DNA from: Litomosoides sigmodontis
Taxonomy: Eukaryota; Nematoda; Chromadorea; Rhabditida; Onchocercidae
DNA: 64,000 nucleotides
Reading direction: 5' to 3'
Assembly (NCBI GenBank): GCA_963070105.1
Contig: OY718804.1
Location: 3,985,317-4,049,316, forward strand
Of the stretch, positions 14,020 to 25,600 are shown piece after piece (positions within the stretch are counted from its first letter, which is position 1; every line of letters begins with the position of its first letter). The notes beneath the pieces were generated by a model. The model saw only the letters and a list, made by a program, of their open reading frames with translations, was not told the origin of the DNA and did not search any database. Made by a program: the position numbers and the translations under genes.

Positions 14020-15816
14020 CTAGACGCGGTCGAAACGGAAGAAGTGCGGTGGAGAAGGAAGGAAAAGAAAAGGTACCTTATGACCAAAAACGCTTAAATT
14101 TGACGATTCACTCTTCCCTTTCTTGCACTTTTTTGTTTCTTCCATTTTATCCATCAAACCATCCGCATCCCTGATTACTTCATCAGTGATGGCTGATGAA
14201 TCTGAGGTCACTAATGGCAACGCTTTCGAAGTGAAGTGCTCCGTAATTGAGGCATTCGGTGAATGTCGCAGTGATTGATCGTCAGACGGATGACAGCTGG
14301 TGGAAGCTACGTCTGTCGCTGTGTTCTCTTGGAGTGATGAGATAATATCAGCCTCAGAACACGGAGCAGTAACTTGTGCGGTTGGTTTTGAAGAGATTTC
14401 GGATGATTTAGTGAATTCAGTGAAAGGTATCAGTGTTCCTAATGATTCCGCTATTAATGAAGTTTTACTGGAGTGCGTTGAGGGTATGTGTTTGAAATCT
14501 GAAGACAGATTCTCTGGCTGTCCAGCAGTGTCCGGATGTTTTTTACTGAATCCTGTATGCTTCCAAAAACCGGCTATTGCTTCATAGAATTTATTTTTTG
14601 CTGCCTCACCACTATGTGATTCCTCCGTATTTTTCAGTAGTAGGTCTATGCCACAGGTTATTTTCGATTCATCTGATGGCAAATTTTCCACATCCTCACA
14701 TTGCTCTGCTGAACGACGTTGCCAAGTGGTTGTTACTGATTCACCGCTATCCGTTTGCGCACCGTTTTTTGTTGAAATTTTTGGAAAACTTGATTTTTGG
14801 ATGGCATCAGCAGCAAGTGTTTCACTGATCATTTCACTTCGGACGCCAGGATCTCCCGCTGATTTCATCGCTTCGCCAGAAATGAGAGAATTGTCGGTCT
14901 CTTGCAACGACTTTGTGGAGCGAAATTCTGATAGATTCATCTCATCTGAAGACGTCGCGAATTCTATCCAAATACTTCCATTTCCAGTCTCTTGTAATTC
15001 AGTTTGCTCAATTTCTTCCTTCACTCTACTGCTTCCTGTATCAACATTCTCACTACCAGTAGTAAAACCACTTATTTCAATGTCGGCTTCAATTTTTGTG
15101 GTATCGATGATAATACCTGTTTTCGAATTTTGATTAATTTCTGTTTTATTGTCAATGACATCTAAATTTGTATTTCTTTCTACCAATTCTCGGTCCGGAT
15201 TGTCGGAACTTTGATTGACTGAATTTAGCAACTGATCTCGATCAGTTGCTCGCAGATGCTCAGCAACTGGCGATTCTGCTACATTTGATGTAGATTTGTC
15301 ATGAATGTCTGGCGAATTATCTACCTCATGATTTATTGTTTCAGTTTCACTTTTCGGGTTATCGTCCACAGTTCCGGAAGCTTCAATACTTTTCGCTTCG
15401 CCATGCATTTCGATTAGATTTGATTTCGAATTACTTCTACTCAGATTTCTCCCTTGCGAGCGTCTTTCATGCGGAAAGTTTCCTTTACCGTCTTCATGTG
15501 ATGAATTACCGGCGCAGTTAGGACGTGACGGAGAGGAATGCTTTTCGTGGTGCCGCAATTTCGCCGCCTCCCAAATTCCCCGATCGCTGTTACCAGCGGA
15601 GATCTTTGCTAGCAGAAAGCGCAGAACATCCGCTTCATCCGATAAATTATCATCGTAAAATTCATTAGCACTCTGTTCACCTCTTCCTTCGGTAATTTCG
15701 TTCACTGCTGCTGTTCGATCATTCCGAACACTTCTCTTCCCCTCCGCAACATTTGCAGCAGCACACTTTTTCCTTGCTCTATCTTTCTCCATAAGTCTGA
15801 GCAAACGTATGCGCAA
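14020..15816 (-). CDS. Unidentified low-complexity protein, long single open exon (598 codons)
   Basis: I do not recognise this protein. The minus strand is open for 598 codons, far longer than any other exon here, so it is very probably coding. The sequence is rich in S, T, E, D, K and N with no visible membrane segment, signal peptide or folded domain. A slightly more structured N-terminal patch (DEADVLRFLLAKISAGNSDR, then a WEAAKLRHHEKH stretch) is the best candidate for a conserved motif. A pyrimidine-AG acceptor (TTTGCTCAG) lies 5 bases upstream of the second in-frame ATG (MEKDRARKKC), so the true start is probably that one, reached by trans-splicing or from an upstream exon. A possible donor after FGHK (near 14080) could splice to further exons; otherwise the frame ends with FFRFDRV at 14020. 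Confidence 0.65.
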   Translation of the reverse strand: MRIRLLRLMEKDRARKKCAAANVAEGKRSVRNDRTAAVNEITEGRGEQSANEFYDDNLSDEADVLRFLLAKISAGNSDRGIWEAAKLRHHEKHSSPSRPNCAGNSSHEDGKGNFPHERRSQGRNLSRSNSKSNLIEMHGEAKSIEASGTVDDNPKSETETINHEVDNSPDIHDKSTSNVAESPVAEHLRATDRDQLLNSVNQSSDNPDRELVERNTNLDVIDNKTEINQNSKTGIIIDTTKIEADIEISGFTTGSENVDTGSSRVKEEIEQTELQETGNGSIWIEFATSSDEMNLSEFRSTKSLQETDNSLISGEAMKSAGDPGVRSEMISETLAADAIQKSSFPKISTKNGAQTDSGESVTTTWQRRSAEQCEDVENLPSDESKITCGIDLLLKNTEESHSGEAAKNKFYEAIAGFWKHTGFSKKHPDTAGQPENLSSDFKHIPSTHSSKTSLIAESLGTLIPFTEFTKSSEISSKPTAQVTAPCSEADIISSLQENTATDVASTSCHPSDDQSLRHSPNASITEHFTSKALPLVTSDSSAITDEVIRDADGLMDKMEETKKCKKGKSESSNLSVFGHKVPFLFLPSPPHFFRFDRV

Positions 15817-18033
15817 ATGAAAATTGGAATGAATTCTGCATTTTTCAATTTGTATTTTCGATCCAGAAATTTATATCACATCATTTACTTCCTGTATTCT
15901 GCAACTCCAGAGAACTGTTGAAAGAGTTTAAAAATTGAAATTTTATCCACAGAAATATCAAATCTGCAATTGGCAACTATTATACTCCATGAAATGAAGA
16001 AATACAGGAATGAAGTGTAAATTTCGCACTACCAATTCTTACATCATCGATTACGCAAAAAACAAAACGATGGTGAAAAGCTGAAAAATAATTCAATAAT
16101 ACAAATTAAATTAAGATAATCAAAAGGAAAGAATAGTTTTGTATTGCATCGGTGGTAATTCACTCATTCGTTTGAAATCTCCCTGTCTCACTTCTAAACG
16201 AGTGGTGAACAATTGACTACCACTACCATCAATACTACCATTACAATTACAGTTACGATCGATATCGCGAACAGTATCCGTCAGCGTTGCTAGCAGTCTT
16301 CGTGAGCGCTACTACTATCAATTAGCAAATGAGGAAATATCCGTTCGTGAAATTCGTCGATCATAATTATAAGAGATTCTGTCATAGAGGAGCAGAAGTT
16401 ATTTTAACAACGAAACGAACTTTCATCACCAGCAATCATCCCCTAAACTCCCAATCATTCGAGAATGGGAAAACCGATAAAGGGAGTGAGAGGAGAAGCA
16501 GAAGAGGAATGACAGCGAAGGACATTTGCGGACGAAGTAAATCAATGATGAAATTTATCATCGCTTTGCAATGCGAGAGCATCGAAATTGTTTACAGTGA
16601 AAATGAAATGAAGCGAAATACAATCGGATGAATGAAAGAGTTCGTTCAAGGCGGGAAGTGTTGAGAAGAAAAGGGAAAGTTTGTAAATCGATTAGATAGA
16701 TAAGTGTGAATGTGTCATTCAGTCCTACTTAATTGTAACGATGCGGTAAAGTTGTGCGCAAATGACGAACGCACACTTCGTACTGTACACAGTTTATGTA
16801 TGCTTCACAATGAAATGAAATTGACGCAGATTGAAGAGAGCTTTTAGCTTTTAAAATACAACAATGAAAAAAATAGCACTGCAATTTTATAAGAGAAACT
16901 AAAGGCTTGTTTTTTCAAAAAAAAAAAAGAAGCGAAAGAAAAGCGATGTTTTGCGAGAATTGTGAAACAAAGCAAAAAAACAAAGTGACAAGTAAGAGAG
17001 CCTGTTGAGCAAGGATTTGTCAAAATTTTTCAAAATTTAAGGGAGATTGAAAAGTAAAGGAGTGAGGAGAGTGTGAGTGAGAGAAATTGATATGAATTAA
17101 TTAGGTGAATATAAGTTAGATTGAAGTTCTCGGCACGAAAATAATTTCTTACAACACCGAAAACAACCTAGTTTTTCGAAATTTTAAGGCATACGAGTGC
17201 AGTTTTAGGTTCTAATGTCGATATTGAAACATTATTGAATTTGACGTGGATCTTCGTTAAAAAAAAACAAAAAAAACTCATAATATTAATCGTCGAAAGA
17301 AAAAAGAAATGCCTTGTAAAATAATTGAAGCTAGAAAGTAGAAATCATGAGATGAAGATGATAAGCTTCATCGAACCTCCTTATCATGGTGATAATTAAA
17401 AATGAGATTTAAATTGGGCTGCAAAGTGTCGCTCAATCGCATCTGAAATTTTTTTTTTTCATTTTGTAAAATTATATTTGTACCGAATGCTACGTTTTGG
17501 ATGAATAATTTTTGCTAAAATTGATCATTCTTTTGTTTTCATGCATTTAGAGGATGGAATATTTGGAGTGTAAACCAAGAATGAAATAAGACATGAGATT
17601 TACTGATAGGCATGAAAAAGCACTTTCAGTAAAGTGCTTTTGCTATCGAGGGAATTTAGAGGAGGTAATGTCGAATTATGACTCACCTCTGTTTTTGAAA
17701 TTTAAAAAGTTTATGCATTTATGCTCGTTCTCTTTTGTAAAATATAGTTGTTAGCAAACTTATTTTGTTACCAAAAAGTCAAACATTTATATTCATCGAG
17801 TTGAAACCAGCTCACAGCACTTTCGATATTTTGAAATCGAGAATTTGGAGGAAAAGATGAGTGAATAATAGAGAGAACAATTTCACACTGAAAAACGGTG
17901 TGATGGAACTTTTCATCCATGAAGCCACAGATTCCTGGAGAGGTTTTCTAGAATGAATTGTTTGGAAAAAAAATGTTGTCTTCATCTTTTAAAGTTTAAA
18001 TGATAAATTGAACTTTAAAGAAAACAGTGAAAG

Positions 18034-18058
18034 GAATTCCAATGATCCATTGGAATTC
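18034..18058. repeat. Perfect palindrome around GATC
   Basis: GAATTCCAATG and its exact reverse complement CATTGGAATTC flank a 3-base centre. It could be a dimeric transcription-factor site or chance; there is no direct evidence of function. Confidence 0.8.
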
Positions 18059-19143
18059 TTCATTTTCTCAGACACTCCGAATTAACTGAGCAGAAAAAGA
18101 AATACCTTTATGATTCTGAAATACCTTTATGATCAAACAATTCAATCAATTAAAACAAAACCATCGGCTTCAGTGATGATGTAATGACATTGTCGGAAAA
18201 AGTGTCGGTCGTTTTATTAAATGAATTTTTTAATACCTTTAGGAATACTGCGTGGAAATACGAAGAGTAATAGAGAAAAAAAAAAGCAGCAATTACTACA
18301 TGAGTCGATAAAAATTGTCATCTTGTACCAACTAACTGATAGTTTCATTATGCCAGTGACGAACTGGTAATGCCGATTTGCAACTTGGCTATTCAGTTAT
18401 TTGGAATGTTAAAATTTGCAAATGTCGAAAAATTTTTGGAGAACATAATTGCAGTACTAATTTAAGCAAAATTAATAGTGATTTCTTCCCGTAAAAAAAA
18501 CCACAATTTTCTTTTGTAATTTCATCCAATTCACAGTCAATGAAGTCTTTTTTTTATCGTTCGGCAATTTTTTTGATGCAAACAATTTGCTGCGATAGTT
18601 TAATGTGAGGGCGAAAATGTTTGAAAAGTTATTCATACTGTAACACAGTGACACAGTTAATGGACTTGTAGAGGTATGTGATGACCTCCAACACTCAAGG
18701 TACTGCACCTTATCCTCAACACCTCAAGCATTCCAATCGCACAATAACAAAAATATCTCGCCACCAACTAACGTAATAGGTGCCGAATGATTGACAGATG
18801 CGGCTGGTAAAGCTGTGTCTTGTCGACGTTACGTGTGAGGTTTGTGTGCAAGGTCGGATTACCTTAGGTCATTTTTGAGTCCGCTGGAATCCTCGTTGCA
18901 TTTCCAGGCGGAGATTTTCAAAGTTTAATGCTTTTAGACCATTATATGATGATTTTATATTTTTTATGTTTTTTATTGCTATTGTGTTTTTTTCAGAAAT
19001 AGAAAATATAATTGGATTTTAAAACAGAGAATATAATTTAAGTGAGATAGCAATTAAATACTGAAGTAACGAGCAGTAGCACGCCATAAAATTAAAGATT
19101 TCTGTTATCTAGTTTTTGAAGAAAAATTGAAAATTGCTACTGA

Positions 19144-19149
19144 TTTCAG
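19144..19149 (+). promoter_or_regulatory. Possible trans-splice acceptor upstream of syx-16
   Basis: TTTCAG 68 bases before the start codon. No in-frame ATG with an open frame lies between it and 19217. An ordinary cis acceptor joining an upstream 5' UTR exon is the alternative. Confidence 0.4.
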
Positions 19150-19216
19150 AGAAACGATCTCTCATGCAGTAGAAGGTTATCGAAACGAAATCCTTGATTT
19201 CGTTTTAATTCAAATA

Positions 19217-21701
19217 ATGGGAACACTTAGCATACAATTTCCAGCAGGTTCAACTCGTAACCTTACCGAAGTATTCATTCTTCTTCGTAATAATGCACTA
19301 CGTAACAAGTTCGCCTTTGCCAATAATACTGCAAGTGCAGCCGGTTGGTTCCGCTTCAAATAAACTTTGATTTTAGCTTGTGTCTCGGCGCTTTTTGCAC
19401 AAACATTACAATCTGGAAAAAATATCGCGACGAACGTTTGAGCCTAGGAAAAATACAGAAAATATCGTCAAAAGCAACATGATTCTGGGAATTATATCCT
19501 TACGTGGTTATGCCCTCTCACAACATGACCCTAGCGAAGTTTTGCCACAGTACTCAAAGACTAGGAATTAGTACTACTACTAATAGATTGCCGCCGCCAA
19601 ATTTATTCAACTGAAAGAAGATGCTTCGTTGAATTGTACATAATGATGATGTAAACTTCAAAAAAATAAAAATAATATTGGGGAGTATTCATCCCAGTGT
19701 TGTATTTTATTTGGGTCATTTATCTAGCTCAGTAGGAACAGTGCAATGTGATCTGCTTTATTTTCGTTAAGTTGAGACATTTTGTTTGAAAATTCTGTCC
19801 TAGAGAAAAAATAACTGTGTAAATACTTCAGACGAAAAAATGTCGCTGGTTGCTTTGGATGAGGAAACCGAAACAGTTCATGTCTCGAGTTCTAGTCGTA
19901 TGCCACCCGACTGGGTTAATTACCTTGATGAAGCACAATATGAACTTACGAGGTAAATTTGTTCTGTACCTACTTAAAGAAACCAATGAATTCAAAGTTA
20001 ATTTCCTGTTAAAATTAAAATTAAAAAGGTATAAAATGCTCTAGTTTATTTGTACATGAATCGCCGTGTAAAAGCAACGCATATGTTGAATTGAAATTTT
20101 TCATTTTTATTCTCATTTTTGCAGGATACGATCGCGTTTAAAACAAATTCGAGAAATGCAGCAGAATCACATATCAAAGCCGAGTTTCGTGGAAGATTTA
20201 GAGGCTCAAAATGAGATGGACAAAAGTACAAATGAAGTCACAGAAATGTTTTCTCACTGCCAGCGCTTGATCGGGTTTCTTTCCATATAATTCTTATTAT
20301 ATTCAAAAATTTTTATGCCATTTGTGAGGTAATGGTCAGGTTTCCAATTATAATTTGTAGAGTACAGTAAGTGGATATATAGCTAATCGTGTTTTGATTT
20401 CAGATCATTTCCATGTTTTCGTGTTATACGTCTTGTGTTATTTTTTCTGTTTTTTTTTGTGTTATTCTTATTGAAACCTTTTTTATTTTTTAAGATCATT
20501 TTCTAGTTTTATCGAAAGAGCGAATGTGATCGAGAGCGCACAACAGTCTTTATTACGTAACAATGTAGTTTCAACGTTGCGGTTGACACTAAGTAATTTG
20601 GCTATGGACTTTCGCACCAATCAAGCAAAATTTTTAAAACAAATTGAAGCACGAAAAGAAACTGTAAATTCATATCTTCTCGCATCCACGAATTGGGTAA
20701 ATACCGAAGTTCTCGACGATGTGCCAATCGATGCATCACGAGATGGCAAGCTTATTCTTTGATAATTAGCGATAAATTTGTACTGCTGTTAAAAGCTTTT
20801 TTCTTCTACGTTAGCTATGAGATATGAGGAGATATATCATTTGTTTTAGCTTGTTAAACTTTTATAAACTGAACCTCAAAGCTTTCCAACGGAGTTGAAT
20901 TTTTTTAGTGAAGTAATGCTGATTTATGCTATTCTATTATTTAGATCACACTATTGAATTAGAACGGTTTTAATTTTATGAATTTTCTTACAAAACAAAA
21001 TTAGTGGGATATATAATTAAGCCGCATATTTTCAATAATTAAGCTACATATTTTATGATTTATTATTTAGTACAACTCTTATTCTGGTGGAACCTGGTAC
21101 AGGAATGCTATGCATTTTATTCTCACTGTACATGAAACTCTAGAATTTTACAACAAATTAGAAATTGTAGGGCTTACCATGGAACAAATACAGTTGTTAC
21201 TGCAAAATGCCGAATTGGTAAAGGAACGTGAGCGTGACGTAATGAGTGTCAGTAAATCGATCGTGGAGTTGAATTCCTTATTCAAGGATCTTGCGTCCAT
21301 GGTTGTTGATCAGGTACTTGAAATTTTTAGAGACTGCAGTAAATACTGCAGGCTTTAGATCCACATAAAATATTGGTTTCTTGAAAAGGCGGGTCAGAAT
21401 TTCGAATAGTTTAATAATTCATGGATATCTGTTTTAAAACTCTTTGATTATCCTACTGATCTTGTCAGTCATGGTTTAAATGTTTAAAAATTCTGCTATT
21501 TTTTGTTTTTGATGTCAGGGTACGATCCTCGATCGGATTGATTATAACGTGGAACAGGCAACGCTAAAAGTCAATTCGGCGTTTTCCAATGTGCAGCGTG
21601 CTGAAAGGTATCAACGAAGCGATAAAAAGATGTACTGTATACTTATCTTATCTGTGTCAATCATTATTTTACTTATCCTTCTTATTATCGTGAAAACTTG
21701 A
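19217..21701 (+). CDS. syx-16: Syntaxin-16 (Qa-SNARE), 6 exons
   Basis: Qa-SNARE of the trans-Golgi network that mediates fusion of endosome-derived vesicles. Exons: 19217-19343, 19832-19952, 20125-20274, 20495-20745, 21144-21313 and 21519-21701; all phases agree and give 333 aa. The N-terminal peptide RNLTEVFILLRNNALRNK matches the conserved syntaxin-16 N-peptide (RRLTDAFLLLRNN type) that binds the SM protein VPS45. The Habc region follows (MPPDWVNYLDEAQYELTRIR; HCQRLIGS). The SNARE motif covers residues about 230-290 (LTMEQIQLLL through VVDQGTILDRIDYNVEQA), with the glutamine zero-layer residue in the VVDQG context. A C-terminal membrane anchor (ILILSVSIIILLILLIIVKT) ends the protein. The ATG at 19217 is the first in frame after a TTTCAG acceptor at 19147-19149. 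Intron 4 begins with GC rather than GT. Confidence 0.93.
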
Positions 21702-22037
21702 TGTGGCAATGTTTTTGTGTCTAAACATGGTTGTTTTCTGATATCTATATCCAGTTTGACCTATCACATCTCTTCTGAACAATTTACCAGGTGAAAGCGA
21801 AAGCGAAAGTTGATCTTTTTTATCACTACTTTCGTAACATTTTTCTACTTAATAATAAGTAACAAATGTGGGGTGCTTATCTGTTGTTCAAATTGGTTCG
21901 TACAAAATTATATCTGTGATAGTACCTACCAGTTAACTTCATATATGAACAGAAAATCTCATAAATATGCTGTTGTGTCTGTCGTGAACCGTTGTTTAAT
22001 ACTCTTGAATAAGATTTTAGTTGTTTTATATTAGGTC

Positions 22038-22043
22038 AATAAA
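22038..22043 (+). terminator. Putative poly(A) signal of syx-16
   Basis: AATAAA 337 bases after the syntaxin-16 stop codon, at a plausible distance for its mRNA 3' end. Confidence 0.5.
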
Positions 22044-22656
22044 ATGTAGGAAAGCTTCTATAATTGACTGTTATTATTAATTGTTATTATGAAAGATTTT
22101 GTGTATTTGCTTCTTAATATCCTTTCAGTGACGGTTTTTAAGATCTTATCTTCCATCTTGAATTTCCTCTTCGCAGGTTTGCTTGAACATTTTAGCAGAT
22201 GTTTTCACTTTCTGATTCCATTTCTGCTGCTCTTTTATTCTGATATTAATCCTATTCTGCTTCAAACGAATAGCGTGGAGACAGGTAACTCTTTTATTAT
22301 GTATTATTCATTTTTAATTTATTTCTTCGCAGATCTTTCACTTTTTTTATTCTATTTATTTATTCACTCTTTCTACTTATGCATTTTGTTGTAAGCATAT
22401 TCCTCATTTTATTTTAGTCATTGCGCATTTTTAATCATTTCACAGTAATTCCTACTCTTAGTGTTACTTAGTGCTATTAAATATATGCTTGGGTATTCTG
22501 AAAACTTTTGCAGGTTATCGCTAAATGTTGTGCAGTAGCTTTGTTCATATCATCTTGTTGTGATTTGTAAGCTATGTGACAAGTTGCTGAAAAAATTTTG
22601 TTGAGATATTTGACTGACTTTAATAACATAAAACTGTGATGGAATAAATTTTAATG

Positions 22657-22659
22657 CAG
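22657..22659 (+). promoter_or_regulatory. Possible trans-splice acceptor of the tail-anchored gene
   Basis: AATGCAG acceptor 31 bases before the ATG at 22690. The exon is open in frame from this point, so an upstream cis-spliced coding exon cannot be excluded. Confidence 0.4.
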
Positions 22660-22689
22660 TTGATAAGTATTGAATTTTCCGAGTTGGCA

Positions 22690-25600
22690 ATGCAACAGTC
22701 AGATCAGTGGATCTATAAAGGACAACCTTCGGCGCAATTTTTTTCCGGTGGATCTCTGATCAAGTGCGATTAAAACTTATTTGGAGGATGGACCAGTTAA
22801 CTTTCAACATTATTGGAGGTGCAGGATACTACTTAATCATTTGTTACTTGAATTGGAAACGTTAGCAGTTTAAGACGCTCAGTGATGAGGAGCGGGTTGA
22901 TGAGTGCTATCTGCGGTTCCCGAAATGCTGTACAGATTATTTGTAGAGAACCGACGTTGACTGTACTTAAATGAATTTCTCTTGATTTGTCAAGTGTCCT
23001 GAAATTAAGACATTTCTAAATAAGACCGGTGCTAGCAGTAAAAAATTGAAAATTTGAATATTTAATCGTTTTGTTAAAAGGCAGTTAATAGAAAAAAATT
23101 CCGACCATTTTATACTTATACATTGATGACAGTGGTTTGGTTCGTTTTAGTTGGTTTATGCCAACTAGTAGATAGTCGATTTCGTCTGCTTGGTGTGTTT
23201 AGTTAAAAACGTTTTATTGTAGGCGAGGAGACGCGGAATAATACTTCATGTTAAGCAATTAATGACTGCCCTGGAAATTTAACTTTAAAATTTCATCTAC
23301 CAGGTGCTTCGTTGTATTTGGAATGCACACACCATTTACGATGTTCGGAAACAGACCGTATTCGTTGGCTTGAATTGCGCGAACATGCCCATAATTTGAT
23401 AGAGTTAGGTAATGTGGCACGTGAAGACGGTTACATCAGCGAGTTCGTTCTCAACAGTTCACTTTTATTTCTCATTTCCATCAAGAGTGTAATGAAAGAA
23501 ATAATAAAAAGCAAAGTGAAGTAAATGTATGAGATGTGGAAGTGAAGCATGAAAGTGCAAAATTGAACTCGTAAATTAAAATTCGGTTACTTTTGGCTTT
23601 TTAGGAAAACGAAGCTTCTTCAATCACTGCGCTATCGTGACTATCTGTGCAGTGAGTATCGAAGCAGTGGCTATCTGCTTCAAAATGATAGCAGTTATCA
23701 CTTGCAAATTGCATGCATGTGGGTAGGCGGTGAGATGAATGCAACGTGTGGTCTGATGCCGTCAACCGTGAAGCCATTCGGATACCGCGAGCCGGAGGAA
23801 TGGCGTCAAATGCTTCTTGTAACTTTTTATCAATTAAACGAGAAAAGAGAAACTATTAAATTACTTGTGCAAAGCAATCTTCGTAGTTCATCATGAAGTG
23901 CTCCCCTCCCTCTCTCCCTCTCCCTCTCTCCCTCTCCTCTCTCTCTCTCTCCGGCTGTCTGCCTTACCGAGGAGGTATGTTCAGGCTATTAAAAGTGAAA
24001 GACGCATAAAACAAAAGGTTTAGATGAAGTTGTTGCACTAAATTTGTGGACAACCAATCATCCTTTCTTCACTCCTCCTATCCTCTCTTCCGACAATACC
24101 GAAGCTCTCAGCCTTTGCGTCATAATTTCAAGAACTGATGAGGAGGACGCGACGCGCAGGTGCTATTTGCTCAAACTGTCATTGCAACGTTGATTTCATC
24201 TTTTCGCCTTCTCATTTTACTTCTTTCTTTTGCCCTCCCGCACTCGCGCACTTTTTCTCTTCCTCTCACGCCATCCTCACTATTCTTTTTAAGCGTCTCT
24301 TCTTCTCGGGCAATTTTCCTGCCAGAATTGTAAATTACATTTGGCGCGACATACTGCCACATCAACTTTTAGCAAAAAATGAAAATTTTAGCGGTGTTGT
24401 CGCTGTCGTGAATGCCACCCAAAGGTCGGCCCTAACTGATAATTTTATACAAGCGCAACTGATAATGCTTAAATTTATCACGATTATCATAAAATGAGTT
24501 GCTAAAAATGCTTAATCGATTTTTTCGCTTCCTTAAGATGTCCACTAAATGTCATAAATTTGACATTGCTTCATATAAATTAAAAGAAACTGTTGAAGCG
24601 TTGCAAATTCAACAAGTAAATTATTTTTAAAAAAATTGAAATTTTTTGAATTTTTAACTTAAAATTTTTGCATTCTACGATTAACTGTCATTTTCACATC
24701 TTTCTTCCTCTCTTTTTTTGCTTTCTCTTTGCTTTTTTTGCTTTCAAAGTCAACAATTTTACATCGTAAATCTCACCGTTTTATCAAATTATGAAAATGA
24801 CAGCTAATTTTTTGTCGTGGAATATTTCGTTTTGTGTCTAAAATTATTTTTCAACTTGTTTAATTCAGTACTGAAGTAGTAAAAGTAAGACATGCAATTT
24901 ACCATACAGCGAAGCACTTTCATTAGTTTTCATTAGTGTTTTTGTTCTTCTCCTTGCTAAGCGAGAAACGTTGTATCTCAGCATTTCTTAAATGCCATTT
25001 AGAAGAAAAAGGGAGAGAGAGAGAGAGAGGAGGGAGAGGGACGATAGGAATCGAAAACCGGTAATCATTTCATTCAATACACAAACAATGAAATTAATTC
25101 ATTACCACTTATCTGTCCGAAACAAAAAACACTCTTATGAGAGACAACAAACAACAACCAAAAATCAGACTGACCAGTTTCTGAATGGGCAATTTCATGC
25201 TATGACATATTTCAGTAAGAAAGTATCTGTTTCACTCATTTAAATTTCATTGCTTACCCTTGCAGACACTACGTAGAAGTATCGGATGCTCTGATGATGA
25301 AATACGTGGAACCAGAAAAGTGGGTACTTTTCTTTTGTTCACAAATTCGATAATTAACACTTTTTTTTTCCTTTTTTTCGGTGCATTAGCATCCATCCAT
25401 CTCTTACTCATTCATTTTTCCGCTGCGAGTTAGACAGACTTACGAATATATTTGTGGACAATGAATTCTTCCATTTGAATAATTGGTGTAATTAACTTGA
25501 GGAAATGCACAATTCCCTACCACTATCATTCTACCCATCGATTTACCATCATTTCCCTATTGCACTTTCATAATGAAATCTTAATTTGTGCATAAGTAAT

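Larger units (their letters stand above)
15817..19216. other. Intergenic region, divergent promoters likely
   Basis: This 3.4-kb gap lies between the divergently transcribed disordered-protein gene (-) and syntaxin-16 (+), so it probably holds both promoters. It contains several A-runs, a perfect 25-bp palindrome and a short hairpin (GCACTTT/AAAGTGC, about 17620-17638). A 100-codon plus-strand frame at 16329-16631 has no supporting signals. I found no coding exon I would defend. Confidence 0.5.

Noticed and set aside
14300..15133. Several plus-strand frames of 80-160 codons.
   Set aside because: They lie opposite the 598-codon minus-strand frame and have no splice context or family features.
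16329..16631. A 100-codon plus-strand frame.
   Set aside because: No upstream acceptor, no domain, and composition like the surrounding intergenic DNA.
19127..19363. At first the open frame here looked like a degenerate TSG101 UEV domain.
   Set aside because: The segment RNLTEVFILLRNNALRNK matches the syntaxin-16 N-terminal peptide, and the exon joins in phase to the rest of syx-16. The UEV resemblance was superficial.
24138..24497. A 119-codon plus-strand frame.
   Set aside because: It lies inside an intron of the tail-anchored gene, is F/S-rich, and has no splice signals joining it.
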